The position numbers were made by a program, and so were the translations under genes. Source: Fasciolopsis buskii (Eukaryota > Platyhelminthes > Trematoda > Plagiorchiida > Fasciolidae). Taken from it: DNA of 64,000 nucleotides. The stretch is taken from positions 137,297 to 201,296 of the forward strand of contig LUCM01006634.1 of the NCBI GenBank assembly GCA_008360955.1, written 5' to 3'. The notes below the pieces were generated by a model. That model saw only the letters and a list, made by a program, of their open reading frames with translations, searched no databases and was not told where the DNA came from. Shown piece by piece: positions 25,101-38,300 of this stretch; the first letter of the stretch is position 1; each line of letters opens with the position of its first letter.

Positions 25101-28100
25101 TTCCACTCAATTGAATGTAAAGCACTGGCCACGTTCTTTACTCGACGAGGGATCTGCGAGGGCACTACAGTCATAACTATGATGTCACACGATTTTATTA
25201 CACTGTCTCGACAATGTTTGTAGCTCGAATTAGGGAAGGGTACCGAAAGAGCCCTCAGCTTTCGAGATAGCCGGCTAAAAATTCACGGCAGCTATACATT
25301 TCCAGTTGGCTTCCCGAGAGAAGCCGAGAATTCTGGCAGGTAGCCGAACTTTAATTCAGCCCGTCTACAATATCCAAAACGTGTGCTCACCTCGCCCCCA
25401 GCCAGGTGAGTCAACAAACTGTGCATGGATTAAGCTACAGGCAACCAAGAAATATCAAGCCTGCAAACAGGTCGTCTGATCAACAATTATCAGGAGAGAT
25501 TAATAATAACATCTACTATTATTGCTTTCCGAGTGCGGACATCGGAGGCAAACAGGAAGGTATTTGGTGTGGTTAGAGTCTATGTGTTTATTCAAATGTA
25601 CAACAGGGTCAACCCACGAAAGCTAAAGACTCTTCGTGTTTATACGATCAAGTAAATGTATTTGCTGGATCAGCCACGTGGAATACCACGCTCAGCATAC
25701 TAGGCAAGCATGCCGAAAGACGGAAATCAAGAAAGCAAGAAATGGACGATAGGAAAACAAAGCAAAACAAATGACCATACAACCTCAGCTAAATTGGAGC
25801 GCGACTCTGCAGTTACGCATCATCTTTTACACTAAAGCTACACCGATGGTTAGAGAGGCAACCACATCATCCACCGTGGATTTGGTCTACATATTGAGCG
25901 CCTCTGCTCGGAGGCCCTGGCAAGTATTGCCCTGAACGAATGTTTCAATCAGAATTTTAGGCATATGTAGGGCATAGGCGTCACTGATGGATAAAAGCCA
26001 AAAGGTCGAAGCGCCTTGATGACCGCAAAATATCTTAACATTATGAATAGGGATTCAAAACGGTGACACAGTTCCCATCTTCTCTATTCACAGAGCCAGA
26101 CTTGCAAACCCAAGAATGTACTTGAATGCCTGGTCGCTGTGGGCTATTATCTCATTTTCATCTGTTTGCAAAAATGATCTGGACAAAAATTATCTCGGTA
26201 ACTGGAACGTTAACATCTTGCCATTCATTAAATAATTAATTAATACATGTTTCTCTATCGCTTAACGAAGCATGGTTTCGTGTAAAATACGAGTCTCTTG
26301 CCACCAGGAAAGTACATTTATCACAACTAATTTCCAGGGAGTGCGCCTCATGACCATCAGCGTCCTATTAGATGTTTCTCTATAAAACAGCTGAATAAGT
26401 CAAAAGATGTTTGTGAAATTAGTAGCGTGACTGCATTCACCGTGATGAACATTTTGTACGTTAAAACGTTTGAATGTCCAACCGTTGTGACGTGTGTTGT
26501 GACATCTAATCAGGTTGCAGAGTAGGCGTACATTAGCAAAATTCGTGGGCGTAGCAGATCGATAGAGGCGGATTGGGTACATAGGCCGAGGTTACTAAGA
26601 TCATATTAAATAAGGTGGACAAATTGAAAAAGACGTGTATTTGTGTGTTGGGGAATGAATTGGTTTCGTGCCTGTTAACCAAATTGGTTTATGTCATATT
26701 TTTAATTCAAGGTAATGTGGATTTCAATAGGTTGCTTCATTTACAGATTTCAACCAAAGAATTTGGTGACTATCAATTATACAACAGGAAACAAAATGTT
26801 TTGTGACATAAAAGTAGTCTTAGAGGCTCGACTTCTTTACATGATCCTGAGTGACTTTTCTTTATCCATAAAATGTCTTGCGTTGTTTCAAAAGTGACGT
26901 TTACTTCTGTAAATTCCCACAATATTTTCATTCTTAAACTAGCGTTAGTCCAAGGTGATTGATGTAAACCACCTTTGAAGTTTACACTGATGCTTAGGCG
27001 TTTTGGCCACTAAATGCATCCCACTAGTGAAGACACTGAGAGAATTCGGTGAGTGGGTAACAATACAAGCATACGGAGCTGACCGCCGATTGTCTTTGGG
27101 AAATAATCAGTATGTAGTATCAACATCGAAATCATCATTTGGGATTATGGAACGTGGGCTTTTCTTACGAATTACTACCAGTGCCTTGAACCGAGTCCAT
27201 ACTGGGATGCAAATCGGCACGAAGGTGGGTGAGTGGAACTGTTCAGCTGCAATGCTATCCGATTATGTTATCAGAGATTTATGAATCTCAACAACATATG
27301 ATATGGTACCCACCCTTTTCTTCAGGCGTCAATACTGTATAGCGGAGGAGTTTCTGTACGCATCTAAGTTGCTACTTATATGGTTTGCAGACAGCTAAAA
27401 GGTGCGTTAACACCACCAGCTGGACACAAGATTAAGAAGACCGTATACTTTCAAAATGTCAACACAATTCGAAGTGTAAAATACGTGACTGGCCCTCAAC
27501 AAGATCCTGTGTAAGGTGGGACGCAATCACTGAGGTACAGAAGTTCATCCAGCGACCTTTCCTGAGAATCATTCAATGGTCAAAATTCTGAAGCTTTGCT
27601 TCAAAAAGTACAGGCCCATTTGTGTTCTTTACAAATAGTAGCCTTCTGGTGAGCTGACAGTGCAGCTTATTGTGTTATCCTTACTTTGTTTGAATTCTAC
27701 TGCGTGACTCTAAAGGGAGGTAATTTCGGTTCAGTGAATTCCTGCAACACAACGACGTTTGTGCTTGAGTGCACAGGAAAAGATAATATCAACAGGTATG
27801 CAAGGAGCCAAATTATTAGGATTCAAAGATCACCTCCCACAATGTGTGCTTAGCTTGTATGGGCTGTTGTGATCAGGCAAGAGTTGGGAAATTATGCATA
27901 GCACACCTCGTAATGTGTACTGTCCGTGCAGTAAAGCAGAGACCGGTCGGTTACTATTCCCTCAAATAAGCAGGGAAATCTCAAACTATAGGAACTGCCC
28001 ATATAAAACGGCTTTGTCATCCAAGTGGTGCCACCAAAACTGACAACCAAAAGCAACAAATGAAATCAAGGCAATATTTCCACTTGCCGCAGAAGCGGAT

Positions 28101-30979
28101 TGCAATTCCTGTGGCAACTGGAATATGAACACTGCTAATAGAGCCCAATGTGGTAATCCATTTTTTCACTTTACTTTAAATCACCTTTATGATTCGCCTA
28201 ACTATGCGATTATTAATATGCCCACCAAATATGGTCCATTGGAAGTAACCTTATCAGAGTGACCTGTGTCACCGATTTAGCTATCTGAATTATCGGTAGC
28301 CCCAAGGGTGCCCATGTGTGATTTCGATTCAAATCTACTCTATTTCCTTCTGTCCTAGGTCGATCTCGTTGCGCTAAGCATCTTGCAGTTTTTGAGTAGT
28401 TTGTGTGATGTTGATGGCTGCTTGATTTTGAGAGATTCGTTGCACTCACTGATAATGTGGTACTTTACGAAAACATTAGGTAGTACTTGTGATTATTTCA
28501 TAAAGAACCAGGCGGAAGCACAACTGCAGTTTATTGAATCGTCGAACGCGAACCTGGAATGCTAGCTCAGCGTCAACAATACCGGTAAATCTTTGAACAC
28601 ATTCAGTCATATAAAAGCTATAGTTTGAGTTTACAAATTTCCATATCCGGATTGCATTAAAAATGGAAAGACAAATAGCTGAATGACCAGAGTGAGATTT
28701 CCGATTGCAATCGCCATGTCTAATCAGGCTGTGAAGTTCGAAAAAGAATATTATGTACTTATGAACGCTGATAACGACACTAGTTTGGTTCTGTGCTTGA
28801 ACACAATAACAAACAATGCTCCGGGCTATACGGAGTCTTGCAGCTAGTACATCGAACCACTCTACCTTTTTGTGTATGAACCGGAAAAATTTCACAAGAA
28901 TGAGTTACAGAGCGACAGAGGCCCTTTGTCTTTCAAATTATTTCTGTGTTCGTAAGAAAATGTCATGGACACTAGACGCTGTGCATTATAGATTCCCATT
29001 TCGAAAATGGTCTCTGCACCTAGCAATCTGTTGTACAAGATAAATGTCAAAAATAGGGAATAAAAATGGTAGCTTTTGCTGTTTTTACATTCTATCAGTT
29101 AATTCGATTCCAATGTTAACAACTCATTATCGCACAGTTTAACTCGAGAAGCTGCTTCAACTGTTCAGAGACCTCAAGTGCCGGAGGCACATAAATTCTC
29201 ACATATTGCACACACTCTCGCACCTGCACTGATGTAATTGGTTAGAACATAAGGACGGCAGATATCATAACATGCTTGAATTTCCCTCTTTCATGTAGAC
29301 TTCATCTGTGAAACTTCATTTTAAATAAGCCACAATCGATGGGGCGATAAACTGGAAACTGGTTTAAGAGCGTTTCGTGAATACCGAAAATGGGTTTGCT
29401 CTTCTGATACCAAGAAATACTCGTGGTTATTTTCGCATAATTAAAAGGACTGTGGTTTGACAAACATAATTGCGGTAAAAAAGCAGCTGATTGACAGTGA
29501 ATTGTTTAGGTATACTCAAGGGGGTCATATAAAATTGTTTCTCACACCGTACCTGATACCGGGTTGCTTGCCCTATTGCGTCAGTTCCTGCGAATTACAC
29601 GTTTAACAATCTTCCGATCTGAATTTGGTTCTTTCTTCCAATGCGGGTACCGTTACTCTCTACCTAATGCAAAGTATTCGAATAAAAACAATGCACAGAG
29701 TGCAAGCGACTTACCGTGTCGTTCGTTTTTTTCCTCGTCAGCTAGGTGGAGAGGATATGATAAATCAGTCGATTTTTGTAGTGCCAAAGGATTCAGTGAT
29801 GACCTGAAAAATTAGGAACTTCAATGACCCACCTGTCTTCGCCTCTCATCCGTCTCAGACACTACTCCATTAGCATAAAAATGCTCGGGGCAGACAATTA
29901 AAACCTGTCCGAATCCAATTCCAAGTATATATTGGTTTATCTGAGTGTGCAGTTGGACAAGAACGTCCAGCAGCAAAAAGCAACTCCCAGTCACTAGCTT
30001 TTTATCTACTAATCTATTAGCTAGCACCAGTGCAAAAATGCAAAGATGACAGCATCAGTTCTGTTTCAGACGAAGCGTCATGCAACGCTAGTAATGTCAT
30101 ATGTTTTAGCATGCAAACTAAGCTGCTCAGTGATTGCCCGTGCGAATGAAACAGCTTCACATACATTAATTTACCCACAGACGGCTTGGAATTTTAACTT
30201 GATATGTAGTAGTCAGAGCGCTGAAAATGTTGAATCGTTTGACGACGTGTGAGAGCAGATTATCAGCCAGCTAGAGAACAATCCGGACACGCCGTGCGGT
30301 AATTAAAACTTCCGCTGTAGATACAGCTTACCAGGCCGTCTTCTGATGCACTCATCTGGGAGCAGTTAAATGTTATCGAGATGTCGATGATCCAACCTGA
30401 TACGTGCATGTTTCGTTAAGGTAATTGAATGTACGATTCCACATCATTCAGAGGCTAAAGTAAACTGGAGGCTGGGCAAATACTATTTCTTTTATCTGAG
30501 TTTTAAAACCAGTTTCATCTGAAATCCGCTGACTTATTGGAACACAAAGGGGCTGATAAAAATATCCAGTTCTTTCTCGAAATAATTTCATTTATGTAAC
30601 ATCTAGGTGAGCTGATTTTGGGACTGATGGAACAGAATCACTCAAAAAAGACAAACAACAAGGCAGAATAACCGTCGTCGAGGGTGGGGGGTCTAGGAGG
30701 GAGAGGTAAAACGTTCATTGATTCCAAAAGAAGAAAAAATAAGATGGGTCTGAAAAATGCCCGAATATGTATATATGCAAGATGCCCTACACAAATGAGC
30801 ATGTGTTTGTCTTCGCGTACTTGAACTGCATGGCAACAAGAGAGTGGTGTGGTCTTCTCTGAAGCGAATCAATGGAATTTCACAGTTTTGACGGTAAAGC
30901 TGGGAAAATGAAACACGCGGGACTTTCCAATACTAGCACTGATCATGAAGACTTTGACCAGGGTGACATTAATAGGCGT

Positions 30980-30985
30980 TTTATT
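30980..30985 (-). promoter_or_regulatory. Candidate polyadenylation signal
   Basis: The first AATAAA on the minus strand downstream of the PRIP-like stop codon, giving a 3' UTR of about 0.7 kb. An ATTAAA variant lies at 31131-31136. Neither has been linked to a cleavage site. Confidence 0.25.
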
Positions 30986-31683
30986 CTTGTTCGAAAGGGC
31001 GAATTGGGATACGGTGCTACTTTTGATTTCCATGGAGATGACCGTATAACAGGATCCATCTACATACTTGTGCTTAGGCATTTGTATACGCTTCATCTTT
31101 TTATATATGTTCACCAACGGGTGTTACTCTATTTAATCAAAAAACATTCTTATTGTTTTGATCCAGATGTATAAGCTTTCATTAAAGAAATTTCAATAAT
31201 TATTTGACTCTGTTGGACGAAACAATACTTTTTTTGTTTGGTTTACATTGAAAATGTGTAGTGTGCGACAAAATAGGCTACCAGAGAGAGGTGATAGAAT
31301 TTATACCTGATTAGGATGGAAATTTACAGGAAAAGTGTCCAGAGCAGTGTATAAATAAGAGTGAATTACTAGGATGGCATGTATCTGAGGATTGCATGAA
31401 TGTTTGTACGAGCAGTCGCTGTTGTTGAGTGAAAATCTTCTGATTGGAACTTAGTTTCCCATTGTGTGTAGATCAATGTACAGGGTCGGCGAATCAAACA
31501 TGAATCCAATGGGAAAGCACCAGGTAGCGTTCCGAGGATTATTAAAACTGTCAGATGAGCGATTTCCTCCACTTTGGTTCATTACTTTATGTACACCTCT
31601 GTTCGGTTCACTTTCTTCGTAAGCCATTAGAAAAGAAAAAAATTCTGTAAGATAGATCGATTGCAGCGATGGTTTTTTATAGC

Positions 31684-32352
31684 CTAAATCTTGGAGCGGG
31701 GTCTCAAAATCAAGCGTGAACTTGATCGTTGTGAACTGAGTTTCGGGGATGTGATATTTGTCGTAGGACTCGGGCTACTGATACTGTCAGTCGTCGTGGT
31801 TGCGACTAATGTCGTGGGCCGGTTAATATCAGCTGCAGGTTGTTCTGGCAGAGGGCTTGAATCACTAATTGACGAGGATGAATCTAGTTTGTCTATCGCA
31901 TCCTCGGCACTTGGAGAGGAAGTAGTGATTAATAACCCTGTGGCTGCTCCGGATTCTCTAGCTTGTCGCAGCCACGTGTTCAGTTCAGACAGAGTGATAG
32001 CCAGAATCTCTGCCTGGCCAGTAAGAATCCGTAGATTCCACGTAACCACGTCAGCAATTTTTGACATACGACGCCAGTACAAGGTGCCTCCACCAGACCC
32101 GGAAGTTGACTTGTTTTCGTCGGCTTCCTGTTGCCGTCCGCCATCCTTTCGAATAGATCCAGTGCGCGCGGATCGATCACCAGATAATCGAGGCACACTG
32201 GATTTACGCATACTCCCAGTCGTGGTACTGATCTCACTGGTGTTATCCAATACATCGGTGGATTTGTTTCCCGAAGCCTGTTGTCCAGGTTCTTTTAGTC
32301 CCTCCAGAAATGTGGTATACGCCTCCAGTGCAGCTTTTTGCATATGCTGTAG
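31684..32352 (-). CDS. Last exon: C-terminal helix and Ser/Thr-rich tail
   Basis: The acceptor is actttgtacctatcag|CTA; 222 codons and stop TAG, residues 779-1000. It starts LQHMQKAALEAY (family: CQKAGMEFHEEL). A polar Ser/Arg insert follows at residues 800-866 (MRKSS, RTGSIRK), then the conserved helix YWRRMSKIADVVTWNLRILTGQ (868-890), which matches the KATESFAWNITVLKGQGDLL segment of PLCL. Residues 915-1000 are a low-complexity Ser/Thr/Pro tail ending RPRSKI. The opposite strand is also open for 221 codons here; that frame has no recognisable domain and is treated as a shadow. Confidence 0.92.
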   Translation of the reverse strand, partial: LQHMQKAALEAYTTFLEGLKEPGQQASGNKSTDVLDNTSEISTTTGSMRKSSVPRLSGDRSARTGSIRKDGGRQQEADENKSTSGSGGGTLYWRRMSKIADVVTWNLRILTGQAEILAITLSELNTWLRQARESGAATGLLITTSSPSAEDAIDKLDSSSSISDSSPLPEQPAADINRPTTLVATTTTDSISSPSPTTNITSPKLSSQRSSSRLILRPRSKI

Positions 32353-35300
32353 CTGATAGGTACAAAGTAGGGTATGTGACAGTCATTAGAAAAATGTGTT
32401 GGCCAAATAACCTTATCGATTCATGCATTGCGGGCAGAGGAGAGTCATATTCTTCTCATTTTCACTGATATCTTATGCAGCAGTACACATAACAGTTGGT
32501 AGTTTTCCATAGGGTCGGTTTGATTCATCTCTGGTTGCACACAGAATTTCCAAAACTAATTCTACTACCATATTATCGCAGTGATGTCTTCTGGTTTTGA
32601 CTGTTTATTATCAGAGGTGTTTGTAAGGGTCACAAACGGGTAACGGAACATTAAAAATCAAGGTACGACATTCAGCCGTGGGGCGAAATTCAATCAAAAT
32701 CTTGGTGGTATAGATTTGTGGACGCAAAGCCAGAAGCTTAACTCACCAAATTCGAGTCACTTTGGTTGCTGGGTTTTCTGGTCCATAAAAGGAACTCTTG
32801 AATTAACATTCAGTCGCTGCCTTCTTTGAAAACCAGAGTTCAATCTGGGCATGTGCAGCCTAAGTACCGTTCAACTTAATTAGGTCTGATTTTCCGCTAT
32901 CTGGAAAGAGGGACCTGCGGAGTTAATTGTCCTGTGTATAACCGTAGCAAACCTTCAACCGGCAACGGATTCATAAGGACAGATGATCTTGCTGTTTATG
33001 GATTTCATTGCACATACACTTCATTGCAAGCATAATTATCGGGTTGTAGGTAACTGCTGAACTCAATAGATTGTCAACCGGTTTTACTGTTTCCTACGTT
33101 AGTTTTTGACATGCTAGATGTATTGGTGCATTAGAAGAGGCATGTTCGATAGCCACTAGGGCTCACCATACGGGAGGGGGAGTCCTGCACCATGACCGTG
33201 AAACTTAGAGTGGCATAGTCTTGCATAGAGTCGCACTAAGTCAGATGTGGTGAGAAGTTTGACGTTAGCTAATTTTCATCTACCTCGTAGTCATACTAGA
33301 GCATTTGGTATTTCAGACGATTTTTCCTGTTCTGTCTGGTTGGAATGTTGCTGAAGGAGGTGGGTTTGTATGCCAGCATCTCGTTTACAGATGAGGCAAG
33401 AATCCATTTGAATTTACATGGAATTACCAAGTAAGTGATATGATTACGGTAGGTGATTTAGGATTGCACAAGAGTGACTGATTAATTAGGACACCTTCGA
33501 GAAGTTATTGAAAAAAAGCACCTTTAAGCATTTTCCAAGACAACATTAATTGTAGGTCATAGGTGGTGAAGCCATACTCGTGAAATTTTCCACGTAGTGC
33601 AAGATGCTTGAGTTTTATGGAATACTTGGCGTAGTACTCACCTTAACACGTAGATAAGGTCCTTGTTTGATGACCATTTTGCAAGCTTCAATCAACTGTG
33701 TTTTAGAATGAAAAGTGAGAATCAGTAGGTAAAATTAAGGGACAGTATATTTTCAGTAAAATAGAGTGATTCATTCTGATTAACAGTACCGTATTTGTTG
33801 AAGGTAATTCCCTTGTATTAATGGAGGATTTTTCAATCGTATGTACCAGTTTTGAGGGTATGTATGTGAATATTTAGTATTGAAGCTATCAGTCGTTTTT
33901 ACCTATTATCATGTTGACCTGCATTGTCTTTAGTTCTTGTAAAGGAAGTCGGTTGTTTGTGAACCAATTAAATAGTTTCAAGATGCGCGAAGTGCAAAGA
34001 ATTGGAGCAGTTCATGTTTATTGCAACCCTCCAGCAGAAGGACATTCGATTCCTTCGAAGCTGCCATGTGCAAAAGAGTGCAATGCTGAAGCTACCTACT
34101 TTCTTTCAGGTAGTAGTAAAACAAGAGCAGACGAAACAAAGGCAACGGGTCATTACCACAGGCAGCCAAGCAACAAGATCGGTGAGTGAATATATGACAA
34201 CATAAGGTCTACTAGTAACACAAACCAAGATCCGTTCCGTTAATGATATTATTGTCGTTATTGCTATCAGTATTGTTTTCAAAACCTGAACAACAGATGC
34301 TCCTTTATACAGTATCCTAATAGCAATGTGGCTGTTTTCGTAGTCCCAAAATCTACTAGTTCAACGAACGGTAACTCGTACTCGTAACTCGTACGAAGTT
34401 TAGTATGTTGTTGCTTTCATTTTGGCACTTGGAAGCTTATAAAAGTCATATTTAACTAGCAAAGAGTCATTGATTAATACCACAAAAAAACAAAAACATC
34501 CAGTAAAACGTGATATATTCCTATGCGCAGTCGTGGTGGAAATCGATGTACCGTTTCGAACTCATTCACGGTACGCCTCATCTTATCAAATCCACCGAGG
34601 GACATGGATGACACACTGCTTGTACTTGACTGTATACTAGGACGTCTTGGTAAACCTGCACTGAGAGGAGAAGCATCTCGCTGGACAGCGGACTCGGGAT
34701 TCAAATCAATAGAAAGGTTAGAGGTGGTGTCGTCTTCGGTTGATCGCGATTCTTGTTTCATGCGCCTAGTGAACAGCAGTTTGGAAGAGAGAATGAGTGA
34801 TGGAGACCGCTGAATTCCAGCTGGGGTGGGAGAAAAGCGAACAGATTGGGAACCTCGTGACCCGGCATCACCCAGGGTTGAGACACTTGGATAAACGGAT
34901 AGACTGGAACCGAATATGGGACTGGATGCCTGTAATTCCAAATGTGGTAAATCATCCTCGTGTCGAATTCGCATTCGAATAGGCCAAGCTTCAGGATTGC
35001 CACAAGCCGCCGTTAATCGCGATGCCAGTGATCGAATGCACTGTGACATTGACATGGTAGATGAGGTTTCGCCACAGATACGACGGAAGCTATCAAAAGC
35101 TGTTGCCAAAGAGGAACGGAGTTCATTGGCCTGCTGAAGTGTGGTTCCAGCGTTCTGAAAACAACCGAGAGTAGAGACGAATGACGGAGCCGCGGGATGA
35201 GATTCCGCTTTTACTTCCGGGTAAAATGCATAAATAAAACCAGCTACATAGACAGTGCATGTTCTTTAGTCAGTAGGCAGACGTTCAACTAGGTGAACAT

Positions 35301-38300
35301 CTTATTTGCCGGATAATGTCCTCGTCCGCTAAATCGTTGTGTGATCTAGAAAGAATTGAAATGTAAAAAAATTATGACATCGCTGGAGTGTGAACAGTTC
35401 TGCGTTTTTCAGGGCTACTAGTACCAGGCCACATGAGGTGCTCAAATCTACTTTTCTGGAAAGTTTGCAATCATTAACATTCCAAATGTTGGTCAGAATT
35501 ATAAAGTCAACGGTTTGAATGCATCCGTTTACATTGTACAGGGTCAACTCGTAGCAGTTAGCTGACAAAACTCAGAATGGCAGAAGCAAAAGAAGCATAA
35601 GAATGACAGGACGAAAACTCCAAATCTGATAAAGTCTATTTCATGATTTAATTTTTTATTAGTGGCATTATATCATCCACAGAACTCGTATTGTTTTGGA
35701 TAAAAACCTTGGAGAACCGTCACGTCGTCAGCTGTCAACATACGCAATACGTGCAATCCCATGTAACATTTTTAAATAAGGTCTGGTGACAAAGAACGTC
35801 CATTTATTGTTTTACGTGACACAATCAAATTGAGAATTCTGACATTATTTGAGCTTGTTCATTCGCTATATGACTGCAATGCACCGAAAAGTCATTTGTT
35901 TGTCAATGATGATAAAATAATGCTCACCTTGAACAAATCGTCGAAAACAGATGTGCCGACCTTTTTCAACTGAACCAGTTGGCGTTTACGAGAGCGCCAT
36001 CTTTGTAGTACACCAGTTGATGTAGACTGATGATGCGGAATGGTAAAAAGTGTGAAGGAAACCTAGTTGTTAAGCTTGGAAAAACTGCTAATCGGTTGTT
36101 GATCCAGATTGGCATTCATTTGAACTCTTGAGCATATAATTGTAATCAATATATTGGCATTCAATACTTAGTCAGGGAGTTACTTTGTCTCTGGTACTCG
36201 ATATTCTAGTCTTATGTGTTCTGTACCTTTGGATCATCAATTTACTTAGTATTTAATTTTAAATGAAATGTTGGCGTCGGAATCAAATAAATCGCAATCT
36301 ATTATTCTGTTTACCGGGAAAATAAACAAACGATTTGATTCTAAATGTGAAATCCACTGCGCTATGACATGGACAATCACGTGACTTTTGAAACTGATGG
36401 TCGTTAGCACCGCCTGTTTTGTAACGAATCCATCACGTGGTCTGAAGCTGATGCTCACTGAAATGGGACAGCATTTGTTGGCTTATCTGTAGGAGTGATA
36501 TTGATCGCCAAGGAACACTAACAAGTACAGTCCCCATCTTCGTTTATATTGTGAAACCTAGTGATTTTATGCAGAACTAGGCTATCTTCGCCGGATGAAG
36601 TATATAAAACGTAGCATGTACATCTATCTCCCAAGAATGCTTCCCGGAGAACATTTTTCTGCCTAAATTTCGACTGATTTACGATCGATAACATTTGACG
36701 CCACCCACCACTAGTTTCAAGAAATGTCAATCGTGGTATTTTTGGTTACTGTGTTTTGGACGTTTTTCCAGCATCCACACGGTGTCTAGAAAAATCCTCA
36801 AAAGTGAACTTCCCTTTCATCCAATTAAAACAGTGCAATAAAATATGATGGTAAATTTTATCATTTATGGATGCAACATTTACGTTACTTATCAACATTT
36901 TTGCTCAAATCGCAGTTGTTATTACAGGAATCGTCTGGTTTAACAAATCCTTTTTTCCCAGTTGAACTGGAAAATTCCTTAGCTATCTTCGACTATAGTG
37001 ATGCAATTGTCGCAGCATGGCTGCATGCTCTAGACATTGGAAATACTTCTGCTTTACACCGGTTTGATTTTACGATTATTCTATCACTGTTATTCGATGC
37101 TGGGAGAAAACAGCTAAAACCAGGTCACATTAATAAAAGCGTACTGATTGCGCAAACTGAAAATGAACGAAACAATAGAACCCCGCGGTCAGTCAGCAAG
37201 AACTTTTTATGTTGTTCCCTTCAGCCGGCTAAATCTCAAGTCTGAGTTTTGACAACCTCAAGTAGATTGTATGTGCGTAATAAGCGATCGCGATAATCAT
37301 GAGTGACCATCGAAACTAAGTGTCTGTTGCAGGACGCGTTCGGCAAAACTGTTTTCTTGATGTGTTGCGATCTGTCGTTAACATCACGACTTTATTCCAT
37401 AATATCACATGTCGGTTTAAAGTATACTGTAAAAGGAATAGAATTCACTAAAACGAAAGGTAGAATAATTATAGTTCAAAACAGGAAATTGAACATTTCC
37501 TGCTTTGAAACTAGTTCAAATGAAACTTTCCTGATTTCTCTGCGCTAACCAAACCTTTTATTATTTCCATGATTCCGTAGACCGGGAACCTAAACAGTTG
37601 CGATCGATTAACTCCTATGTTAAATCTGTTAATGTAATTTCACCATACCGTAACATTTCAGTTTGATTCCATTTTAAAAGAATACCAATAAATCAAGAAA
37701 TAACAAGGACGAGTTATTGGTCATCGACACAGGTAGGACATAAAAAGATAAACCCGAACGCAGATATTCACGTGTGAATGCATCAACTTTGACCGTTTGA
37801 ACGCTGGCAGTAATTATTGGCGCCCTGAATTCACAGTGGTTATAACACGAGGGATGAATCGGGTTGGAGACGATACACAATGAACACTATTCGCGCAGAT
37901 GTAATGTTGAACGTAAGTAAAAGAGTCTATCAGCTTTAACTGTATTCTAATTATTCACAGTAAATATTGGACAAGAAATGATATCTCTTCTTGTCGGAGA
38001 CTGTCGTCAGATTGAAAAGAAATAATTTGGACAGATTATGCTGACTCATACATTGTGTATTTCATGCTAAATAATATAGAACAGACTAACTGAATTGTCG
38101 CTGATAATGAATTTCATCTCTTTCTATGGAATGCTTGAAGAAAATTTGCAATTGTTATCAGCGTTCGACCTTTGTTACTCGGATGAATAAAGTTCAGCTG
38201 ATTATTCACTAAATGATGATTTCACTTAATTAAGCTGAAAGAACTTTAGTTCAGTCAAGTAAAGTAGATTTGGAATGACATAACATCCGTGACCGAAATC

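Larger units (their letters stand above)
12607..31683. other. Mostly non-coding, downstream of the PRIP-like gene
   Basis: No protein family was recognised. It contains SINE remnants at 15.4, 20.1 and 22.1 kb and isolated exon-like segments (14130-14203, 19058-19219, 27108-27231). The right end, from about 31.0 to 31.68 kb, is probably the 3' UTR of the minus-strand gene. The longest frame here (28476-28895 minus, 139 codons) shows no motif. Confidence 0.55.

Noticed and set aside
28476..28895. 139-codon minus-strand frame
   Set aside because: No motif, and its length is within chance expectation for 64 kb of AT-rich DNA read in six frames.
30681..30706. G-rich stretch, possible G-quadruplex
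   Set aside because: It has only three clear G3 runs, one of them six G long; not a canonical four-run motif.
30872..31174. 100-codon plus-strand frame near the gene's 3' end
   Set aside because: The start of the frame looks polar, but it overlaps the likely 3' UTR of the minus-strand gene and no family was recognised.
31691..32356. 221-codon plus-strand open frame
   Set aside because: It lies exactly opposite the last PRIP-like exon and shows no domain. Serine-rich coding DNA often leaves the complement open.
36871..37245. 124-codon plus-strand frame in the large intron
   Set aside because: No recognisable family, no supporting splice or start context, chance length.
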